Source: Mytilus edulis (lineage: Eukaryota; Mollusca; Bivalvia; Mytilida; Mytilidae). From it: DNA of 64,000 nucleotides. Where the stretch lies: contig NC_092356.1 of the NCBI RefSeq assembly GCF_963676685.1, positions 50,059,601 to 50,123,600 on the forward strand. Reading direction: 5' to 3'. This document shows positions 57,501 through 64,000 of this stretch, in pieces. Both the position numbers and the translations under genes were made by a program. Under the pieces are notes generated by a model. That model saw only the letters and a list, made by a program, of their open reading frames with translations. It was not told where the DNA came from and did not search any database. How positions within the stretch are numbered: position 1 is the first letter of the stretch; each line of letters opens with the position of its first letter.

Positions 57501-60500
57501 TAGCCATTGTAAAATTAATTGTTTTGATTAAAATTGTGGCAACTTTGCTCTTTCAAAATTTCCATTTCCATGGGGGAAATCCCTGCAAATAATGACAGTT
57601 GGCAGGTATGAATTGGTGTTCCACAATAATAATGAAGCCACAGTATAGTATTGATAGACTTTATTTCCTACCTTTTAGATCTGTAGCACTCCCAGATTTT
57701 ACAGGAAGTCTGGAAGCTGATGTTGACTTCTTTAATATACCCCTCAATGGTACTTGTATTGTATGATATTGCCTTATGTCCTTCTCTTCAGCTGTTAAAT
57801 TATCTTCACTTTGCTGAAATAACATAAAAAACATGATTTTATTCTTTTTTCTTGAAATGTATATTTTTCAATAAAAAAATCATGTTAGTAGCCAGTGGAT
57901 TTTAATCACGTTTATGCTATCTAAGGTTGTTTTTTCTATCTTTTCTATCTTTGCAATGATATAACCAGCATACAAGACAACAGGGAAAATCTAAACTAGG
58001 CAAACCCCTATATGCAAATCAAAGTATTTTCTAATTAAGAAGTATGTGACAAATCTGTAAGGGCACAAATAACATCTCATTACAGCTGAATTGTTGACAA
58101 AATATAAAATCATTCTTTTCTGTAATTTCTAAGGACAAGAGGATTGCAATATAGGTATTACGTCATATTGCTATATAAGTTGCTGAAATATATCATTATT
58201 GTTTCTACAGGTCTTTCAAGGTTAAAATCATGGGAATATTTATACACCTTAGATTCTTACCCATTAGCAATGGCATGTTATTTTTTATATGACATAAGAT
58301 AACATGTAATACCTGCAATCTAGATTTAATAATGTTCTACTCAGGTGCATTGATCACTTAATAATGATAACCAATACTAGCCTGATAACCATGTTTGTCT
58401 GTATATAAGAGTTGCTCTCTAAAGTGATTATATGTGCTTAGGCTGATCCTGTGTCATTGTGAAGGGTTTTCTGTTTAAGGGTTTGGGTACTAAAGGCTAA
58501 TGGGAATAGGTTTGTGTATAGCACTAGCTAGATGCATCATCTGTTCATGTTAAAGGTATGCATGTTTTATTGTCACAATTAAAATAAATTGAACCAAACT
58601 TGTTGGCACAGACTAGGACACATCAAATTATAATCTTCATATATTTTTTTAAAAACTTTACAAATATCAGCCAATGTTATGATTCTTAATCTGCCTCTGT
58701 ATTTCAAGGTTGACATGAAAAGATGGCATATTTTCTACAAGTCGTTTCATGAGTTACATAAGAAGGGTTCTACTGTATCTAAAAGTCCTTTCAGAGAAAG
58801 GATTTTACTGTAGCTACAAGTCCTGTCATTTGTAATTCTAAAATTTCAAAAATATAATCAATTTATTCACGCACCATTAAAAATAGTCTTAAATCTGAAA
58901 AAGAAATAAAAAGGCTGGAAGGATGAAGATTGGACAAGGAAAAGAAGAAAAAACATACAAATAAACTCTGGATGATCAAGTTCCTATGTTAGTTATTAAA
59001 TCAAAACTTCTCTGAATCAAATAGATATGATATATATCGGATCAATCATTTTCTAATTTAAACATTGACATCTTTGCACTGGTTAATGTTTTTTTCTTCT
59101 AATGTTTGAACAATTAACAGCTAAATTAAAATAATAAACTGTTAATTAAGAAGTTATTTATTAGTTAGTCTTTACCTTCCATACTGTTGCAATTGTTGAT
59201 CAAATTCTAAGTGGACTTATTTTAAGTGCAATTTTAATTAATGTGAAACAATATCCTGTCACATTTTTTTCGCAATTATTATCATTTCAAAAATTGCCTT
59301 TTGACATTTAAATTCAGTATTTTACTATCATTTTGATTCCAGTAGGTCAAATGTATGTAAAGGTAAACATCAGTGAAGGGGAGGGGAACGAGTATCATCT
59401 TGGTTATACAATCCATTTGTTTTATTTTATGACTAACTCTTATTGATACAATGCAGCAGCATGTGGAAAGAGAATGCAGCGTCTAATGAGAATTTGTTGT
59501 ACTGTTGTAAATTACCGATTTTTACCTCATATTTTATTTTTACTCGTTTCTCCTATAAAATAAACCATATATAACACATCTATATATCAATGTTCTGGAC
59601 TATAGCAAATTAACACCTGCTGTAAATTTAGTAATATTTCTTAATATTTAAATGTGTTTAGAAAGATGTACAAGAAAAAACATTGAAAAATTAGGAATCA
59701 ATACTACATTCTAGATCAGACCTCCAGGTTTCGGGTCTCTAGCTTCTATGAATTAATTAATCTAAAACAGAAGAAAATACCACTTTTGACCATTCTTTAA
59801 ATTAAAAATACACATATGATTTAACACAAAATGACAACATATAAAAAAGAAGATGTGATATGATTGCCAATGAGACAACTATCCACAAAAGACCAAATGC
59901 AAAATGACACAGACATTAACAACTGTAGGTCACTGTACGGCCTTCAACAATAAGCAAAGCCCATACCGCATAGTCAGCTACTTGTTTTTGTGAATTGATT
60001 ATTTTTCAAGAAAGTTTTAGATTTGTAAAATTGCAGACTTTTTCTTTTGGAAATACAAAAACAAAAATATCTTGTTGCATTTAGTTGTGAAAAATTAAGA
60101 ATTTACATGACATGTAATATAACACAACTAGATATCTCATTTTGTTGTAATGCTATGACATATTATTTTGGGAATCAAATTCATGTATTATTCAAACATG
60201 TAAAGATCTATTTCTAGCATCTTCTAAAAAATGACATGATATTTAGTACTTGTATTACCTATATTCTGTTAAATCAAAACATATGTTCCATTTATAAATT
60301 CACAAAATACTAAAATCAATGGCTGTTCTATCAAATGCAGGGATACATTAGACACAAAAACATATCATTTATATAATACATGCAAAGATTTATATAAATT
60401 TACAGGTGTTGGTAAAAACAGCTCTAAAATACATTCAGGGTAAATTCAACTTCTACATGAAAACAAAACACTTAATTCTACAATGAAACCATAGAGAAAG

Positions 60501-63500
60501 AACAATTCCCGGGGGACTTCATTGGTTTAAATCAAAGTACATTTTCATGTGCTACCAATAAAGACTCGATTTCCTCAAAAATTAAAATACAAAAAGTATA
60601 GGCGCTATATGCTTCAATACATAAAAAGTGTAGGCATATTCTATACACAAAAAATACTGTAAACCAACTATTTTTTTGCGAATACAATTTTGTGTTTACT
60701 TCTCTCCGGCATCCTTAACTACTATTCATTTTTTTTTAATGATTTTCTAATTTTTCTTAATGTATTTTTGGAAGAAAGGTCCAAGTTTTGCTCATTTGGG
60801 ACGATTCAAATATTGTGTTATTTTTCTACTCTCAATAGTCAAGAAAAAAGTCCCCTACCAACGAAAAGCAAGCTAAAAATTAGTTGGTTTACAATAATCA
60901 CGAAGCTAATTAAGTATGTACATTTACAAATTTGTTATAGAGTATTTGAATTAATTTAAAATACAGATAATATCATAATCTTTTTTCAAGCTATTTCACA
61001 CGAATTGTTTAGTACATTGTACATGTACTATTTTGTACTACAGTTAGACACCTCTATACAAAAACACATTGCCTTTATTAAGACTACAGTAGGAAAATAC
61101 AATCCTCAAATAAAATGTACAATTGTTCATGAAATGACAATATCCCCTTCCTTTTATTAACAGCTTACCAGCATTATAAAAAACATGGACTGAAGCTAGT
61201 TAGAAAATTTGTTAGGATATTTAACTACATTATCTTGTGAATTTGTAATTAATAATATATGTGACTGCAATAAAGCAAAAATAATTAAAATGGTGTCAAA
61301 ATCAATGCTTGCGTCAAGATCTTTATAGCCTCAACTATAGACGATCACACAGAGGAAGCCATCTCCGTTAAGTAGAAACTTATTATTACTTGATGCTGTA
61401 GAATTTTAGTTTGTGTCAGAAGTCGTACCAATAGGAAAAAGAAAACTAGGGTATCAATGATTGGCAAAGGTATATATTACAAAAAACTTTAACTCAGCAT
61501 GTAAAACACAAATGCATCAAATCTTTAAAGGGAGTCTATCATTAAAAGAATAAATTTCAAGATTTCAGTCTTGAACTTTTGATTTAAGACTGCATCTGTT
61601 TTTCAGCCACAAAATAACACAATAGTGTTGAAAGAGTGTTAAACACCAATTAATCAATAAATCAGTTGTTGCAAAACTGATTCTCCATCTGAAAGATTTT
61701 AAAAAGATACCCTTAAAAAGATCCTTTACCAAATAATCCAAAAATTACCAAAAATGACAAGAAAAAGGAAATAAAGAGGGAGCCTAAACCACAAAACTGT
61801 GTTAATGACGTGATACCTTGTAGAATTGTTGATGCTTTAAAAGGTTGCAAACTGAACATTCTACCACAACGACAAGCATATCTATTTTCTTGCAACTAAT
61901 CAAATCTTTTAAGGGTGTTCCATTGGCTAAAGAAAATAAAATTTAATTTGTTTTTGACACAAAACATAGCACTCCCCACTGTCCCCAGTTTCCTTCTCTA
62001 TGTTTTATTGCACTGGACTCGTAAACTCATCAGAGATACCAGGAATTGAAATTTTGTACCCCAGTCACACATTATGGAGGGGCCTGATAGGGGTGTCTCA
62101 TCATGATTCACGAGCTGATTTTTTTGTCAATCACGATTCACAGAAAATAAATTTCCATGATCACGGATCACGAAAATATAAAAAGAGTAATAAATCTGTA
62201 GAAATACAGATCACGATAGCGAAAATGTGCCGATCACCAAGAATGAAAATAATCCATCAGGCCCCTCATTATGCTTAAAAAAGACTCATCAGTGACACTT
62301 GAATAAAAAAAGTTAAAAATGTATGTTAATATTGCTAAATAAATATTTCACTATGGAAACCCCAAATTTCAACTACATGTATTTAATTTGGAGGTGCCTT
62401 AGTACATACCGGTAGTTTGAAGTAATTCTGTCAAAATTTCCACAGACATACTGTTTTAGTAAAATTTTATTTTAATGTCCAACTATTTTTTATCAATACC
62501 TGGTACAGTCTAAAAAGATTTGACGAATTGCAAGAAAATAAATACGCTTTTAAAGGTGAAATTAATGCTGTTTACCTCAGAATCATCCTCATCATCGTCC
62601 TAATTTAAAATGGAGTATTAATTTTCTTCATTCAAAAATCAAACATATTTATTCAAGAAGAAAATAATGAAACAAAATAGGCGAGTAAATTAGATTAATA
62701 AGTATGATTGACATCAGAATGCATAGACCAATCATAATATGATACTAAACAGGCATTCACAGTTATTTGAAAGAAGATATGAAATTGAAAGATATATTTT
62801 TTTTTAACAAACATGATCACTTCCTTTTTTTTCTTCTTCTGCCTTTTAAAAAGTTATAAACAAAACATTTTCAGCTTACACAGGATTCATGAATTCATAG
62901 ACTTTGTGGTATTTTCCAATAAGATTTCTGATGGTAATCATTAACATGAATTAAAAATTTAACTTTTCTAATTTCTGATACTGAAAAGCTTGGGACCATC
63001 ATCATTGAAAAAATGTCTTCTTAATATCAAAACTACTGGTACCGAAAGTATTCAAGTGGCATTCACCTTGTGCAAAGATAAACTGTCTGGCAAACAACCA
63101 ATGTTATTGCCATATTTAATAACAATGCAAAAATGTTAACGAAGCTGTGCAATGAACAAGTTACCTGGATAATGATTTTGGGAATGTTTAGGTGATTGTC
63201 CTGTATAAAATTTAAATACATGTAAAACATATGAAAGGCGTCAATATTAATTAAAAAAGTTTTCAATGTTTATTCTTTATTTTTTTCTGCAATGAAAATC
63301 CTAAGATTAAAATAAGACATAATTTTTTTCATGATTTCGAAATCTATTTTACTTTTTGCATAAATTCGGACAAATTTCCAAAAATTATCTGGATAAGTAT
63401 TAATATAAATAGGACACTAACATTTGTAATTTGAACGTGTTATTCCTGTCCTTTAAATTTCTGTCTTGAATAAAATTCAAAGTTGTACGAATAAATAAAA

Positions 63501-63805
63501 TATACATACTGAACTTGATAAGGACAGTTTACGCCCATGTACTGAGTTTAATGGAATGTCGTCAACTTTTGACACATGGAATCGTGACTTTGGTGTCAAC
63601 GCCCTAAATTGACTATCAATAAATGGCGGAGGTGTGGTTGGACGTGAAGCTGATCTGGAATTTGGTGCTGAAGTCTCTGATAGTTCATCATCTGACAGAT
63701 CATCAATAGAACCCTGGGGCACAATTTTCTGATCGTAACTTAAATGTACGTAAATTATTCTTTCAAGTTCATATCGTTGTACAGATCCTAATAATATCAT
63801 GGAAT
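45577..63805 (-). CDS. CLCN2: CLC-2-type chloride channel, C-terminal cytosolic part (5' end outside window)
   Basis: Ten minus-strand exons with AG/GT borders and compatible phases: 63510-63805, 63165-63200, 62576-62599, 57672-57813, 57152-57231, 56372-56431, 55822-55863, 55242-55346, 54788-54874 and 45577-45786 (stop TGA at 45577-45579). Together they give 359 residues. Exon 1 starts in CBS1 with [18 protein letters not shown] long Ser/Pro-rich, acidic linker follows ([21 protein letters not shown]). The next landmark is [32 protein letters not shown], then the CBS2 core [23 protein letters not shown] and [14 protein letters not shown], ending with an acidic tail. CBS pairs gate CLC channels and bind nucleotides in this family. 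The order and wording match CLC-1/2/K-type channels of the plasma membrane, closest to CLC-2. The pore-forming helices would lie beyond position 64000. The last intron (9.0 kb) carries a nested DIRS retroelement on the opposite strand. An extra 27-base exon at 59526 is possible. Confidence 0.93.
46600..46731 (-). mobile_element. SINE 3' part, left of the DIRS insertion
   Basis: On the minus strand this reads GGTGGCTCTCTG.. and then GTGCTGAAAGAGGCTTCGAC with AACAGCAACCAATC, which resembles the tail of V-type SINEs of bivalves; a second such tail (TGTTGAAAGAGTGTTAAACA, CCAATTAATCAATAAATC) lies at 61628-61670. It continues the tRNA-like head found at 53540..53672 on the other side of the DIRS element. 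Confidence 0.55.
46732..46907 (+). repeat. DIRS left inverted terminal repeat
   Basis: From AATTTCATTTCATTCATTTT through CTACTTACCACCTGAGAAAT to CTGTACCCCAGTTTTATTTT. The part from about 46749 is inverted at 53340-53510. The outermost ~17 bases are not in the right repeat but are matched in the internal complementary region. Confidence 0.88.
46971..48491 (+). CDS. DIRS ORF1, gag-like protein
   Basis: 506 residues, starting at the first ATG after the left terminal repeat. The N-terminus is Ser/Lys-rich and basic ([14 protein letters not shown], residues 34-47). A short predicted coiled coil follows ([20 protein letters not shown], continuing [11 protein letters not shown]). A conserved-looking C-terminal half has [20 protein letters not shown] and a basic end. 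There is no zinc knuckle, which is common for DIRS gag. By position it would be the structural protein. The frame is intact. ORF2 begins 14 bases after its stop. The assignment rests on position and composition, not on strong homology. Confidence 0.75.
   Translation: MRSEGSDAYVEEDTSSVLEDNSMASDKVTSAPGKKGKKRTSSRSKKDNLSDLESRMIARIEQQDKQVNSMNDKMGKLLDLLQDKRTDTGNEVPRSEHEYQNTVTVEAFSAARRPLIPLNSAINEHQNSGDDIDTLSVRISDSERQNSGFLFSAEGSENSRNSDHEDVNTCDSRSVLVKSGEHDRFQKYLGNRNEKSCETEKQDNSVSHTLGDKFGLDAYTSLKTEKTGLVLEQNQIDVLRGSWRSETPHKITSYKENYRLSFPIDTSCQEYFNVPTMDNTVESLLMKRYGPKAAFGRVPSLFTKNLKSLERLAYQGQVAARMGLITTCYLQQASGNLLDNLTSDSPNLDSAIQNVRDIFALSTKSLDQTARTGAFHHMIRRRATMYDTGLNELRDYANTIVTLPLTADGIFGSQFDTKMKEKTDRNKQLAEVLPDNRRVTLGSQLGKRKPTATVTSESTFVKKPKFDSNFKIPKKNFGEFKSSGKQTQATKPWVSSFSNVKKKYSS
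48505..50544 (+). CDS. DIRS ORF2, reverse transcriptase-RNase H
   Basis: 679 residues, intact. RT motifs in order: [16 protein letters not shown] (about residues 96-111), [12 protein letters not shown] with catalytic Asp141 (139-150), [13 protein letters not shown] (174-186) and [11 protein letters not shown] with Asp207/Asp208 (202-212). The RNase H domain has Asp371 in [13 protein letters not shown], Glu403 in LLELEAV, Asp428 in [10 protein letters not shown] and Asp479 in [13 protein letters not shown], so the four acidic catalytic residues are present. A C-terminal domain follows ([19 protein letters not shown], about 509-527, then [13 protein letters not shown]), a block typical of DIRS polyproteins that some authors relate to a methyltransferase. 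The protein would copy the element's RNA and remove the template. The recombinase frame overlaps the whole of it in another phase. Confidence 0.92.
   Translation: MLLPQIPVGGRLKHFIQEWESITDDQWVLKTLQEGLKLEFQETPHLTGIKHTSVNARNLPIILAEVEDLIEKNAIEIVPQAEIHQGFYSTLFLVPKKTGDLRPVINLKPLNQYLRKQHFKMDTLTKVLNLVKPQDWALSLDLKDAYLHIPVHKTHRKFLRFCIQGKCYQFVALCFGPSQAPRVFTKIVTVVAAHLRIQNIRLATYLDDWLLVNAQEKMLISDREKTLNLLINLGFIVNLQKSSLIPSQEITYIGALFNFKKEIVSPTMERILKLEMLVISIMKGHNTARDYLMLLGLIASCIELIPNARLYMRPIQLHLLHFWKPSTRDLTYQIPFTQHLKDHLNWWLDRANTTKGKSLHQWSATLTITTDASKTGFGGHMNNQIFQGFWSVQEQKQHINLLELEAVIRTVQHFLPQLQNQNVLLKCDNTTVVQYVNKQGGTKSIHLCYKTWCLMRMAIQNNLTFRAAHIAGKLNVLADHLSRNKIQPTEWTLNNQIVQSVFAMWGEPTIDLFASVHNHKRPVFCAWIPHPSALAVDALSISWEKMWAYAFPPICLIPKVLKHMSQFNCRLILIAPMWPRRHWYTELLQKSVASPIKLPIRQNLLYQPKTNIYHPNPEVFTLTAWLLSTKISEIRDFQEKLESFSEHHGDLAHSKTMLVNSKDFIVGVVNGKKIPMQLL
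50370..51287 (+). pseudogene. DIRS ORF3, tyrosine recombinase, truncated by hAT insertion
   Basis: This is the C-terminal third of an open frame that runs from 48558 to 51302 (914 codons), mostly overlapping ORF2 in the minus-one phase. Recombinase homology is visible from about 50370: [20 protein letters not shown] (N-terminal core-binding domain), then [16 protein letters not shown] with the first catalytic Arg (about residue 768 of the frame), a Lys-containing region (RPGLSKQD), and [12 protein letters not shown] with the HxxR pair (His881, Arg884). The frame is cut after SADWSTD. The last four residues and stop (51288-51302) come from the hAT terminus. The missing end, with the nucleophilic Tyr in a FYLRNV context, lies at 52836-52889. 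In an intact element this enzyme would integrate the circular cDNA. Confidence 0.9.
51280..52835. mobile_element. Non-autonomous hAT element with 8-bp TSD
   Basis: The element proper is 51288..52827 (1540 bp). Its ends are CAGGGATGGGGT on the left and the inverse of CAGGCATGGGGT on the right. The target duplication CTACTGAT stands at 51280-51287 and 52828-52835 without mismatch. TIRs starting CAG and an 8-base duplication define the hAT superfamily. Inside both ends (51300-51460 and 52620-52815) the palindromic word TGTAATCGATTACA and its variants recur many times, a layout known for transposase-binding subterminal repeats. The interior has no transposase frame. The inserted DNA ends the recombinase frame in its own TIR. 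Confidence 0.95.
52836..52889 (+). pseudogene. Detached C-terminal end of the DIRS recombinase
   Basis: After the right copy of the 8-base target duplication the recombinase frame resumes for a short run. It includes the FYLRNV motif with the catalytic Tyr and ends in a TGA near 52889. It cannot be translated from the normal start because of the hAT insertion. Confidence 0.85.
53166..53267 (-). repeat. DIRS internal complementary region
   Basis: Its left half (to about 53212) is the inverse of the outermost left end of the element, and its right half (from 53213, CTAAATTTG..) the inverse of the outermost right end. The two halves meet at AAATT/CTAAATTT, that is, at the junction that a circular form would have. 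This is the hallmark used by DIRS elements to restore full termini during replication. Confidence 0.88.
53340..53534 (-). repeat. DIRS right inverted terminal repeat
   Basis: It is the inverse of 46749-46905 (ACTGGGGTACAGGTAGAGTA.. to ..TATTTCTCAGGTGGTAAG). It then has its own outer 50 bases (ACTTCATTCATAAAATCTGA.. ..ACAAATTTAG) found otherwise only in the internal complementary region. The minus frame at 53318..53503 is a product of this repeat. Confidence 0.88.
53540..53672 (-). mobile_element. SINE head (tRNA-like), right of the DIRS insertion
   Basis: Read on the minus strand, the sequence has an A-box-like TGGCCCAGTGGT (53662-53651) and a B-box-like GGTTGCGAATT (53608-53598) at tRNA-like spacing. 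It then runs on as a non-tRNA body until the DIRS border. It is the front half of the SINE whose tail is at 46600..46731. Confidence 0.6.
53673..54787. other. Last intron of the chloride-channel gene, right part
   Basis: This is AT-rich intron sequence between the SINE head and exon 9. The plus frame 53797..53988 has no motif. No repeat border is supported. Confidence 0.4.
56180..56290 (+). repeat. Diverged copy of the GATGTGGTATGATTGCC repeat
   Basis: GGAGATGTGGTAAGATTGCC, followed by TATGAGACAGCTAGCCAC and CATTCAACAATGA, is the old form of the repeat at 59845. It lies in a chloride-channel intron. Confidence 0.65.
56804..56957 (+). mobile_element. MITE copy with poly-G/poly-C interior, right end lost
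   Basis: It starts CAGGGGCTGATCCAGCCATT and has the internal words of the family at 42441 (TTCCCAACCCAGGA, CCATTCAAATGCATTGAT). The right end runs into a long C tract without the usual GGATCCGCC. Homopolymer runs here may also be assembly-sensitive. Confidence 0.75.
57365..57610. mobile_element. MITE with CATACCTGCCAACT ends and 6-bp TSD
   Basis: Left end CATACCTGCCAACT and right end AGTTGGCAGGTATG are perfect inverts of 14 bases. AATTGG flanks both sides (57359-57364 and 57611-57616). Imperfect inversion continues inward (CCCATAGGGG against CCATGGGGG). No coding. It lies in a chloride-channel intron. Confidence 0.85.
59526..59552 (-). other. Candidate 27-base micro-exon of the chloride-channel gene
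   Basis: On the minus strand, TTTATTTTATAG, then a 27-base phase-0 segment encoding EKRVKIKYE, then GTAAAA. It would fit between the 24-base exon (DDDEDDSE) and exon 4 without disturbing the frame. Such a pattern can arise by chance in AT-rich introns, so this is only a candidate. Confidence 0.3.
59845..59985 (+). repeat. Interspersed GATGTGATATGATTGCCAATGAG repeat
   Basis: A good copy of the dispersed repeat also present in both arms of the giant inverted repeat (25510-25660 and 32610-32735), with CACTGTACGGCCTTCAACAA and AGCAAAGCCCATACCGCATA. From memory, it is very common in mussel DNA. Confidence 0.8.
61620..61675 (+). mobile_element. V-SINE-like tail fragment
   Basis: GTGTTGAAAGAGTGTTAAAC and CACCAATTAATCAATAAATC resemble the 3' end of bivalve V-type SINEs. 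No head could be found upstream. Confidence 0.5.
62085..62280 (+). repeat. Interspersed repeat with CACGATTCACG words
   Basis: TCATGATTCACGAGC, TCACGATTCACAG and TGATCACGGATCACG recur within 80 bases, and GGGGCCTGATAGG/ CATCAGGCCCCTC bracket the unit as an inverted pair, so it is probably a small MITE. Confidence 0.55.
62265..62325 (-). mobile_element. Meta-type repeat fragment (copy 4)
   Basis: AAAAAAGACTCATCAGTGAC and ACTTGAATAAAAAAAGTT are the inverse of the core of copy 1. Confidence 0.5.
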
Positions 63806-63884
63806 CTACAAAAGAAAGAATATCCACATTTAAATTATCATTTGTGCTGGACTTTATACTTGATTTTGGGACTACAACTTCAAC

Positions 63885-63955
63885 CTTTATTCTGCCTTTT
63901 AACTTTTTTGATTGGAGTGTCACTGTTGAGTCTTTTAAACTGGATTTATAATGAA
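63885..63955 (+). mobile_element. Meta-type repeat fragment (copy 5)
   Basis: CCTTTTAACTTTTTTGATTG and GAGTGTCACTGTTGAGTC match the core of copy 1 with changes. It lies just upstream of the first visible chloride-channel exon, in intron. Confidence 0.5.
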
Positions 63956-64000
63956 TTTCTTTGTATCCTATCTTCCTAACCTACTTAATTCAGCCATCTT

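Larger units (their letters stand above)
57814..62575. other. Large chloride-channel intron
   Basis: This 4.8 kb intron between the 24-base exon and exon 4 is AT-rich and carries repeats at 59845, 61628 and 62085. A possible 27-base exon lies at 59526..59552. Open frames (60690, 61713, 62000) have no known domain. Confidence 0.45.

Overview
The window is eukaryotic nuclear DNA from an animal, most likely a marine bivalve of the mussel type (Mytilidae). It is AT-rich, its genes are split by long introns with GT/AG borders, and much of the rest is interspersed repeats of kinds that I associate from memory with mussel genomes. No species can be fixed from sequence alone.

Three host genes can be read, all on the minus strand. 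Two are tandem paralogues of translation factor eIF5A. Copy B (CDS 16291..20062) is complete, with four coding exons giving 157 residues. Copy A (5179..8146) has the same exon plan but a different hypusination loop, and no in-frame start codon in its first visible exon. The third gene (45577..63805) is the cytosolic C-terminal part of a CLC-2-type chloride channel: ten short exons run from the end of CBS1 through an acidic linker to CBS2 and the tail. Its membrane part lies beyond the right edge.

Layout. 1-4.3 kb: short-motif repeat arrays and two decayed non-LTR retrotransposon pieces. 4.3-8.2 kb: eIF5A copy A. 8.2-16.3 kb: repeats, including three ~0.5 kb repeat copies and a ~169-bp tandem array. 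16.3-20.1 kb: eIF5A copy B. 20.1-24.4 kb: a hAT-like MITE and a minus-strand reverse-transcriptase element, probably Penelope-like. 24.47-33.88 kb: a 9.4 kb giant inverted repeat. Its arms are built of head-to-head ~170-bp satellite units, enclosed by near-identical unique arms and capped at both tips by arrays of the 11-bp motif that also sits in the satellite units. 33.9-45.5 kb: small repeats and MITEs. 45.5-64 kb: the chloride-channel gene.

The last chloride-channel intron holds a nested set of mobile elements. A tRNA-headed SINE is split by a DIRS-type tyrosine-recombinase retrotransposon with inverted terminal repeats, an internal complementary region, and gag-like, RT-RNase H and recombinase frames. 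The recombinase frame is itself broken by a 1540-bp non-autonomous hAT element with a perfect 8-bp target-site duplication. The insertion order is therefore readable: SINE, then DIRS, then hAT.

The most unusual object is the giant inverted repeat at 24469..33884, which matches no element class I can name. The most interesting gene-level observation is the pair of eIF5A paralogues that differ in the hypusine loop.
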